Shown here piece by piece: positions 7,116 through 12,570 of a stretch of 12,570 nt of DNA. The DNA lies in NCBI GenBank assembly GCA_015065395.1, contig SVQJ01000033.1, positions 1 through 12,570 of the forward strand. The letters are read 5' to 3'. Under the pieces are notes generated by a model, which was given only the letters and a program-made list of their open reading frames with translations, searched no databases and had not been told where the DNA came from. Numbering within the stretch: the first letter of the stretch is position 1; every line of letters starts with the position of its first letter. Source of the DNA: Oscillospiraceae bacterium. GTDB taxonomy: Bacteria > Bacillota > Clostridia > Oscillospirales > CAG-272. The position numbers and the translations under genes were made by a program.

Positions 7116-7669
7116 TGGTTGATCTTCTCTCGCTTCAGAAGTATTTTATTCTTTCTCATCTGAAAGAAGGACATCATGCGGTGGATTTTACTATGGGAAA
7201 CGGTCACGATACGGAGTTTCTCTCAAAGACCGTGGGTGCATCAGGCAGAGTAACTGCCTTTGATATTCAGCCGAAGGCTCTTTGCAGCACCGCAAAGAAT
7301 CTTCGTGACTGGGGCTGTCCCGAGAATTGGCGGCTTATCTGCGATTCTCATCATAATGCGGTAAATTATATTGACGGGAAAATAAAGGCGGGAATGTTCA
7401 ATCTGGGATATATGCCCGGAAGCGGTAATAAGGCCCTCACAACCATGAGAGAGACCACTCTTCCCGCAGTTGAAAATGCCCTTACCCTTCTCGACAGAGA
7501 CAGCATACTTATGGTCGCGGTCTATCCCGGTCATCCCGAGGGAGCTCTTGAAGGTGAGGAGCTGCAGAAATATTTTGCCACCCTTTCCAGGTATAAATTG
7601 TGCATCGCCAAATTTCAGATGCTCAATTCTCCCACATCCCCTTATTTTATCATAGCTGAAACAAAGTAA
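7115..7669 (+). CDS. mnmM: MnmM/YtqB-type SAM-dependent tRNA methyltransferase
   Basis: This 184-residue class I methyltransferase has the SAM motif VDFTMGNGHDTEFL (23-36). It also has the family signatures FNLGYMPG (95-102), YPGHPEG (137-143) and NSPTSPYFIIAE (171-182), which mark the YtqB family, often annotated as putative rRNA methylase. In Bacillus subtilis and Staphylococcus aureus the family has been shown to methylate the aminomethyl group of 5-aminomethyl-2-thiouridine at tRNA position 34, completing mnm5s2U in bacteria without the fused MnmC. The aspartate of AFDIQ (50) should bind the SAM ribose. It begins in the stop codon of iorB, with AGGAGAAGG upstream. The family call is firm; the specific substrate is inherited from homologues. 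Confidence 0.86.
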   Translation: MVDLLSLQKYFILSHLKEGHHAVDFTMGNGHDTEFLSKTVGASGRVTAFDIQPKALCSTAKNLRDWGCPENWRLICDSHHNAVNYIDGKIKAGMFNLGYMPGSGNKALTTMRETTLPAVENALTLLDRDSILMVAVYPGHPEGALEGEELQKYFATLSRYKLCIAKFQMLNSPTSPYFIIAETK

Positions 7670-7677
7670 ATTTATAA

Positions 7678-7696
7678 CAAAGGAGGCGCCGATGTG
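7678..7696 (+). promoter_or_regulatory. Ribosome site deciding a GTG start, with overlapping ATG
   Basis: A strong AAAGGAGG (7678-7685) precedes ATGTG (7692-7696). The ATG at 7692 opens a frame of only nine codons that ends in TAA. The GTG at 7694 opens the 442-codon gene. Both start codons are within normal spacing of the same site, so some initiation at the ATG may be wasted or may lower expression of the long gene. Confidence 0.6.
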
Positions 7697-9022
7697 GATA
7701 ATAAAGTCAAAAGATCGGTAAATAATAACGATATTGCCCGCGGCGCATCCGCAGCACGGGCACAGGAGAAAAGCGTTGTACGGCAGGGTGCGTCTTCGGC
7801 ACCTTACAGCAGATATACCCAGATGCCGTTGCGCCCGATGACCGCCATGCCACCGAAGGCACGTAACGGTCAGCAGGTCGGCGCTCTTTCCCGTCCCGAT
7901 ATGCGTCCGCCGGCCATGGGTGAGCGTCGCCCTATGTCGGGTAACGGCGGTCGGCCTTTGAATAATGCAGGCCCAAACAGAAACCGGAGCACAAATGCAA
8001 AAGCAGCGGGGAACCAAGCTAATGCAAGAATGCGCCCTGCGGTGCCTCGCCCGGGTGAGATGCCGGGCCGCGCAGTGCCTTCTCAAAGCAGTGCAAGCGT
8101 GAGAAGACCTGCTGTGCCAAGACCGAATATTCCTCAGAAAAGTATTCAAGGCTCTCCTTCGGATCCGAGACAAAAGCTTCGCCGTATAGAGGATAGGCGC
8201 GACAGATCCTCTGTCAATGCAGGATCGAGGCCGCAGAGTTCAGTGCCTGCTTCTAAAAGAGCCGCACCCAAAAGACCTGAGCCTAAGAAGAGAGATTGGG
8301 TGCTCCCCGAGGGAAGCGCAGTGTATTCCGCCGAGGGGATCATGTATGAGAAAAAAAGGCGGCAGGCTATAGAAGACGCGCGTATGAAGGAGTATCAGAG
8401 GATACGTGCCCTGGAGCGGCAAAAGCTTAAGCGCAAGATCTTCACCGTCACAAAAATGTTCTTTGCCCGCCTTGCAATTTTCCTCCTTGTTTTTTCACTG
8501 CTTATCTTCTGGAGATACAGAAGCGAATTCTATTCTCAGACGTCACAGAGAAAGGGAGATGTTGCTTTCTCCATGCAGGACAGCGGCAGCTATACTGCCA
8601 AGGCTTCATCGGCTTATAAGGACGATATTTTGTATGTTGATTTCAGCAGTGTTTCCCGATGGATGAATATGGTATCGGTTGGAAGCATAAGCTGCATGAG
8701 ATTTATATGCATCGAAGAGATTTCCGAGACAAGCTCCGGAGCGGGCGGAGAGGAATACGTTATTTTCACAGACGGTTCATCAAATGCGGTGGTCAACGGC
8801 ATGAGCATAATTCTTGAGGGGCAATGCAGGGTCGTTAACAATCATGTGTGGGTGCCGCTTTCCTTTGTTGAGAATTATGTCGAAGGTCTCAGGGTGAACA
8901 AAAACGCGAAGGGAAGCTCCGTTACATTTGAATATGAAAACGAGGCGGAGGGAGACGGTGCGGCGGTATCCTTCAGAATAAAAAAGCCTCATATTGTCAG
9001 CCGTGTTGAGTATCCTTCTTAA
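7694..9022 (+). CDS. Basic Pro/Arg-rich single-pass membrane protein with stalk-like extracellular domain
   Basis: I do not recognise a named family for this 442-residue protein. Residues 1-205 are low-complexity, rich in Pro, Arg, Ala, Ser and Gly, and probably disordered; RPAVPRP occurs twice (114-120 and 138-144). A charged helical stretch (about 213-250) leads into one membrane helix (about 253-272). The rest (about 280-442) should be outside. Its part from about 355 to 412, with VNGMSIILEGQCRVVNNHVWVPLSFV, resembles the copper-amine-oxidase N-terminal or stalk domain (PF07833 type) often found on clostridial surface proteins. The GTG start follows AAAGGAGG; the next in-frame ATG (residue 44) has no comparable site. 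It lies 24 bp after mnmM and 15 bp before an LCP gene, so a wall-assembly or division-related scaffold role is plausible, by inference only. Confidence 0.8.
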   Translation: MDNKVKRSVNNNDIARGASAARAQEKSVVRQGASSAPYSRYTQMPLRPMTAMPPKARNGQQVGALSRPDMRPPAMGERRPMSGNGGRPLNNAGPNRNRSTNAKAAGNQANARMRPAVPRPGEMPGRAVPSQSSASVRRPAVPRPNIPQKSIQGSPSDPRQKLRRIEDRRDRSSVNAGSRPQSSVPASKRAAPKRPEPKKRDWVLPEGSAVYSAEGIMYEKKRRQAIEDARMKEYQRIRALERQKLKRKIFTVTKMFFARLAIFLLVFSLLIFWRYRSEFYSQTSQRKGDVAFSMQDSGSYTAKASSAYKDDILYVDFSSVSRWMNMVSVGSISCMRFICIEEISETSSGAGGEEYVIFTDGSSNAVVNGMSIILEGQCRVVNNHVWVPLSFVENYVEGLRVNKNAKGSSVTFEYENEAEGDGAAVSFRIKKPHIVSRVEYPS

Positions 9023-9037
9023 GAAAGCAGGTAAAAA

Positions 9038-10126
9038 ATGTCTGAATTCGAAAAGAATGAAATGAACGAAGATAAGGATCAGTCTCCTGATGAAAAGCCG
9101 CAAAAGAAGAAAAAACGCCGATTCCCTATATGGGCAAGGGTGGTTTGTATAATTCTTGCGGTCATCCTCCTTCTTTTCGGCGCATTGGTGGTCTTCATTT
9201 ATTCAAAGCTTAATAAGATCAATAAATATGATCCGGACAGCGTGGTAACCATTCCTCCCGAGGAGGAAAGCTTTGAGACCAACGATTATGTGGAAGGAAC
9301 GATAATCGTTGAGCCTGAGGATATTATATGGGAGGAGGATACGAATACTCTCTCCTCTGATAAGATCCAAAACATACTGCTTATCGGTCAGGACACAAGA
9401 ATAGAAGGGGTTACGGGAAGAAGCGACTCCATGATAGTCCTCACTATAGATCAGAAGAACAAAAAGATAAAGGCAACGTCTCTCATGAGAGATATGTATG
9501 TTCAGATCCCCGGTTACAGCGATAACAGGATCAACACCGCATACGTTTTCGGTGGATATGAGCTTCTGAAGTCAACTATAGAGAAAAATTTAGGAATCAC
9601 GATAGATTATTTTGCCGAGGTGGATTTCTTTGCGTTTGAAAAGATAGTGGATATTCTGGACGGTATCTATATCGATCTTAATGCAGAGGAGGCATACGCC
9701 CTCAAGAGCTGGGGCCACCGTACCGTGGAAGGCAGAAACCGTCTTGACGGAGCGGCTGCACTTTCTTACTGCACGATGAGATATGTGGGAAACTCCGACT
9801 ACGACCGTACCCAGCGGCAGAGAAAGGCGCTTTCTTCCATATATGACAGGCTGAAGCAGACTATTACCCTTCCTAAGGCACTTAAGCTTGTGGATGAGAT
9901 ATTCCCTCTTATCACCACTAATCTCACCAACGGCGAGATACTTGAGCTTGTGGGCATACTTTATACGATGAACGCTTCTGGCGTGGAGCAGTACAGGATC
10001 CCTGCAGACGGGACCTTCACTCCCATGTATATAAGAGAGATGGCGGTGCTTGTTCCCGATCTCGGCGCTTGCAGAAGGTATCTTTGGGAGATAATCTACG
10101 GCGTTACCGATGACGGTGAAAAATAG
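9038..10126 (+). CDS. LytR-CpsA-Psr (LCP) family cell-wall polymer ligase
   Basis: LCP proteins transfer undecaprenyl-phosphate-linked polymers such as teichoic acids or capsule onto peptidoglycan at the outer face of the membrane. This 362-residue member has an acidic then very basic cytoplasmic start (KKKKRR at 23-28), one membrane helix (about 31-55), an acidic linker, and the LCP catalytic domain (about 107-275). Key motifs are NILLIGQDTR (112-121), RSDSM (128-132), SLMRDMYV (148-155), NRINTAY (163-169) and DYDRTQRQR (254-262), giving the Asp and Arg residues that hold the pyrophosphate and metal. Length is usual for the family, with a short C-terminal extension of about 85 residues. It lies 15 bp after the 442-residue membrane protein, likely a functional partner, and 3 bp before the phosphoesterase gene. 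The polymer it transfers cannot be told from the window. Confidence 0.95.
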   Translation: MSEFEKNEMNEDKDQSPDEKPQKKKKRRFPIWARVVCIILAVILLLFGALVVFIYSKLNKINKYDPDSVVTIPPEEESFETNDYVEGTIIVEPEDIIWEEDTNTLSSDKIQNILLIGQDTRIEGVTGRSDSMIVLTIDQKNKKIKATSLMRDMYVQIPGYSDNRINTAYVFGGYELLKSTIEKNLGITIDYFAEVDFFAFEKIVDILDGIYIDLNAEEAYALKSWGHRTVEGRNRLDGAAALSYCTMRYVGNSDYDRTQRQRKALSSIYDRLKQTITLPKALKLVDEIFPLITTNLTNGEILELVGILYTMNASGVEQYRIPADGTFTPMYIREMAVLVPDLGACRRYLWEIIYGVTDDGEK

Positions 10127-10129
10127 AAA

Positions 10130-10924
10130 ATGAAAGCAAATTTTCACACACACACTTATAGATGTAATCACGCTGAAGGGGCTGACCGCAGATATGTAGA
10201 GTCGGCCATCGAGGCCGGAGTCCGTGTCCTGGGCTTTTCCGACCATAGCCCTTACGTGGGCTTTACCGACGGCTTTTATTCCTTCTACAGAATGAAGCCT
10301 GAGGAGCTTTGGGACTATGTTTTTGAGATCGGTAAACTGCGTGATGAATATAAAAACGATATAGAGATCCATATAGGACTTGAGGCAGAATATTATCCCC
10401 GCCTTTTTCCGGCTCTTTTGGAGTTTTTGCGTCCATACGGTATAGAATATCTCATTCTCGGTCAGCATTATCTGGATGACGATCAGAACGGAATGTATGT
10501 TCAGTGGGCGAGAGACGAGGAGGGCATTAAAAAATATACGGATCAGTGCATTGAGGGGTTGAATACGGGGGTCTTTTCCTACCTTGCCCATCCCGATATC
10601 GTAGGGTTTAACAGAATGGATCCTGTTTTTAAGCGTGAAATGGGGCGGCTGTGCGATGCCTCCAATGCATTGGGGCTTCCCATGGAGGTCAATGTTCTGG
10701 GGGTGCTGCGGGATAGAATATATCCCTGTGAAGAGTATCTTGAGGTTTGCCGTGAAAAGGGCAGCAGGATGATAATAGGACTGGATGCCCATTTGCCCGA
10801 GCAGTTCACAAACAAGGATCCTCTTATGAAGGCAGAGAAGATGATAAAAGATCATTCTCTTTGTCTCACCGAAGAAATTGATATGACACGTCTTGCGAGG
10901 TATTATGCGACCAACTCCCGATAA
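10130..10924 (+). CDS. PHP-family phosphoesterase, histidinol-phosphatase-like
   Basis: This 264-residue cytoplasmic metal-dependent phosphatase belongs to the PHP superfamily. All expected metal ligands are visible: FHTHT (H6, H8) with H14, SDH (D38, H39), GLEAE (E85), GQHY (H113), AHPD (H154) and GLDAH (D219, H221), which fits a trinuclear site. The layout and length match histidinol-phosphatase of the HisJ/HisK type, which removes phosphate from histidinol phosphate in histidine synthesis. No other his gene is present in the window, so a different sugar- or alcohol-phosphate substrate is equally open. It starts 3 bp after the LCP stop with only a weak ribosome site, suggesting coupling. 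Its last 20 bp overlap the start of the shikimate-kinase-like gene. Confidence 0.85.
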   Translation: MKANFHTHTYRCNHAEGADRRYVESAIEAGVRVLGFSDHSPYVGFTDGFYSFYRMKPEELWDYVFEIGKLRDEYKNDIEIHIGLEAEYYPRLFPALLEFLRPYGIEYLILGQHYLDDDQNGMYVQWARDEEGIKKYTDQCIEGLNTGVFSYLAHPDIVGFNRMDPVFKREMGRLCDASNALGLPMEVNVLGVLRDRIYPCEEYLEVCREKGSRMIIGLDAHLPEQFTNKDPLMKAEKMIKDHSLCLTEEIDMTRLARYYATNSR

Positions 10925-11435
10925 TGTGATTTTTATAGGTATGCCCGGAAGCGGAAAGAGCACTCTGGGGGTTTTGTTTGCCAAAGCGGAGATGTATTCC
11001 TTTTGTGATACGGATCTTCTGGTTCAAAGAGAGGAAAAGCTTCCCCTGTTCAAAATAATTGAGAAAAAGGGGCTTGAAGGCTTTTTGGAAACTGAAAGCC
11101 GCGTTGTATCCTCCATGAGGGATATCCACAGAACCGTTATTGCCACTGGAGGCAGTGTCGTGCTTTCGGAAAGTGCAATGCAGAATCTTCGCAGATTGGG
11201 GTGTATCGTTTATATAAAGCTCCCCTGCGATCAGATATTAAAAAGAGTCCGTAATATAAAGACCCGCGGCATCGTTATGAACGATGGAGAGACTCTTGGC
11301 GATATATATAGAGACAGAGAGCCTCTTTACGAAAAATATGCTGATATCACCGTGGATTGCTCGGATCTTGAAATAGAGCAGTCTGTGGAAAAGATAATAC
11401 ATACACTGAAGGATGCCAGAAAAGGCAAAAAGTAA
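10905..11435 (+). CDS. Shikimate-kinase-like P-loop kinase with altered substrate site
   Basis: This 176-residue kinase has the shikimate-kinase fold signatures: Walker A GMPGSGKST (12-20), DTD (35-37), and the LID-side DREPLYEKYAD (137-147). Compared with E. coli AroK, recalled from memory, the shikimate-holding Arg of GFRDREE is replaced (GFLETES, 59-65). The GGG motif is one glycine short (ATGGSV, 80-85), and the LID RPLL reads RGIV (121-124). ATP binding and phosphotransfer look intact, so it is probably an active kinase, but shikimate may not be its substrate. No other aro gene is in the window. I chose the ATG at 10905, with GAGG a few bases upstream, over a TTG at 10893 in the same frame. 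It overlaps the PHP phosphoesterase by 20 bp, suggesting a linked role. Many automatic annotations would call it aroK. Confidence 0.8.
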   Translation: MRPTPDNVIFIGMPGSGKSTLGVLFAKAEMYSFCDTDLLVQREEKLPLFKIIEKKGLEGFLETESRVVSSMRDIHRTVIATGGSVVLSESAMQNLRRLGCIVYIKLPCDQILKRVRNIKTRGIVMNDGETLGDIYRDREPLYEKYADITVDCSDLEIEQSVEKIIHTLKDARKGKK

Positions 11436-11457
11436 ATTTGAAAAGGTACAGGATTTT

Positions 11458-12570
11458 ATGTCAGGATCAAATGAAAGGCTCAGCCGTATCCGCAATTTTT
11501 CCATAATTGCCCATATAGATCACGGCAAGTCAACTCTTGCGGATAGAATACTTGAATTTTCCGAAACGGTTGCAAGCCGTGATATGGAGGAGCAGCTCCT
11601 TGATGATATGGAGCTGGAAAGGGAAAGAGGAATAACCATAAAGGCAAGAGCTGTCCGAATAGATTATAAGGCTAAGGATGGGGAGACCTACCAGCTCAAT
11701 CTTATAGATACTCCCGGACACGTTGACTTTAACTATGAGGTCTCCCGTTCCCTCAATGCCTGTGAAGGCGCACTTCTTGTGGTGGATGCCACCCAGGGAA
11801 TAGAGGCACAGACTCTTGCCAACGCATATCTTGCGGTGGACTCGGATCTGGAGATCGTTCCCGTTATAAATAAAATAGACCTTCCCTCGGCAATGATAGA
11901 TAAATGCCGCGAGGAGATAGAGGACGTTATCGGCATCCCTGCCGAGGGCTGCCCTGCGGTGAGCGCAAAAACAGGACTTAATATCGGTGATGTTATGGAT
12001 GCTATCGTGGATCAGATACCTCCTCCCGAGGGTGATGAGGATGCTCCTCTCAGAGCGCTGATATTTGACTCGGTGTATAATTCCTATCTCGGCGTTGTTG
12101 TTTATATAAGGCTTATAGACGGCACCGTCAGGGCAGGGGATAAAATAAAGCTCATGAGCACGGGAGCAGAGTTTGAGGTCGTAGAGGTGGGTGCTATGGA
12201 GCCCTTCGGACTTCAGAAGCAGGAATGTCTCAAAGCAGGCGAGGTTGGATATATCACCGCCTCCATCAAGACCGTATCCGAGACGAGAGTCGGTGATACG
12301 GTAACTCTTGCGGATAATCCCTGCGAGGAGGCGCTTCCCGGTTTCCAGAGCGTTCAGCCCATGGTCTATGCAGGAATCTATCCTGCAGACGGAGCAAAAT
12401 ATAACGAAACCAAGGAAGCTCTGGAAAAGCTCCGTCTGAACGATGCGGCACTCGTTTTCGAGCCTGAGACCAGTGCGGCTCTCGGCTTTGGCTTCCGTTG
12501 CGGATTTCTCGGCCTTCTCCACATGGAGGTTGTCGAGGAGAGCCTGGAGAGAGAATTCAATCTTGATATC
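11458..12570 (+). CDS. lepA: Elongation factor 4 (LepA), N-terminal part, cut by window end
   Basis: The frame is open to the right edge, giving 371 of about 600 residues. LepA is a translational GTPase that binds the ribosome and affects translocation and initiation or assembly. Visible GTPase motifs are the P-loop AHIDHGKST (18-26), switch I ELERERGITIKA (52-63), DTPGHVDF (84-91), NKID (138-141) and SAK (169-171). DATQGIEAQTLAN (110-122) is typical of LepA rather than EF-G. The beta-barrel domain 2 follows (about 190-285), then the start of domain 3 with FGFRCGFLGLLHMEV. The missing part would hold the rest of domain 3, the EF-G-like domain and the LepA-specific C-terminus. The ATG at 11458 has AGGA just upstream; an in-frame ATG at 11413, inside the previous gene, is less well placed. 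It follows the kinase gene by 22 bp. Confidence 0.95.
   Translation, partial: MSGSNERLSRIRNFSIIAHIDHGKSTLADRILEFSETVASRDMEEQLLDDMELERERGITIKARAVRIDYKAKDGETYQLNLIDTPGHVDFNYEVSRSLNACEGALLVVDATQGIEAQTLANAYLAVDSDLEIVPVINKIDLPSAMIDKCREEIEDVIGIPAEGCPAVSAKTGLNIGDVMDAIVDQIPPPEGDEDAPLRALIFDSVYNSYLGVVVYIRLIDGTVRAGDKIKLMSTGAEFEVVEVGAMEPFGLQKQECLKAGEVGYITASIKTVSETRVGDTVTLADNPCEEALPGFQSVQPMVYAGIYPADGAKYNETKEALEKLRLNDAALVFEPETSAALGFGFRCGFLGLLHMEVVEESLEREFNLDI

Noticed and set aside
7241..8173. 310-codon minus-strand frame opposite mnmM and the Pro/Arg-rich gene
   Set aside because: The Cys/His/Arg-rich product is what the reverse of a Pro/Arg/Ala-rich gene gives, and the opposite strand has motif-supported genes.
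9590..10984. 464-codon open frame on the minus strand opposite LCP, phosphoesterase and kinase genes
   Set aside because: It spans three well-supported genes with intact motifs on the other strand. Its product shows no domain, and no ribosome site supports it; it is a codon-bias shadow.
11530..12522. 330-codon minus-strand frame opposite lepA
   Set aside because: LepA motifs run without a break through the whole interval on the plus strand.

Overview
The window looks like a chromosomal segment from an anaerobic Clostridia-type Firmicute, probably a gut Oscillospirales-like organism. The basis is indolepyruvate:ferredoxin oxidoreductase, an MnmM-type tRNA methyltransferase, an LCP wall-assembly protein, strong AGGAGG-type ribosome sites and sigma-A-like promoters. 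No database search was possible, so the taxonomy is inference. Nothing here is a phage, transposase, CRISPR array, tRNA or rRNA.

Layout. Bases 1-332 contain no convincing gene. They hold several inverted repeats, including a 30-bp-arm near-perfect hairpin (148-213) and an intrinsic terminator that ends the minus-strand genes. On the minus strand, reading right to left, lie a cation diffusion facilitator (4540-3380), a 904-residue secreted, membrane-anchored protein with a DUF5722/TIM-barrel-like centre (3297-583), and a small three-helix membrane protein (590-333) whose start overlaps the previous stop by 8 bp. A short divergent region (4541-4768) carries two good back-to-back promoters.

From 4769 to the right edge everything is on the plus strand and tightly packed. 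The order is iorA, iorB, mnmM, a basic proline/arginine-rich single-pass membrane protein, an LCP-family protein, a PHP-family phosphoesterase, a shikimate-kinase-like P-loop kinase, and lepA (cut by the window end). Gaps run from a 20-bp overlap to 28 bp, and I see no internal terminator, so these eight genes are probably one transcription unit driven by the promoter at 4657-4685.

Functionally, IorAB oxidatively decarboxylates aryl pyruvates from aromatic amino-acid breakdown and reduces ferredoxin. MnmM and LepA belong to tRNA modification and translation. The 442-residue protein and the LCP protein belong at the cell envelope. The PHP phosphoesterase and the altered kinase are translationally coupled and may act on the same unidentified metabolite. 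The least explained items are that pair, the 904-residue protein that appears to lack the acid/base residue of its fold, the structured leader of iorA, and the left-edge repeat block. I did not find a clearly new multi-gene system such as defence, secretion or a mobile element.
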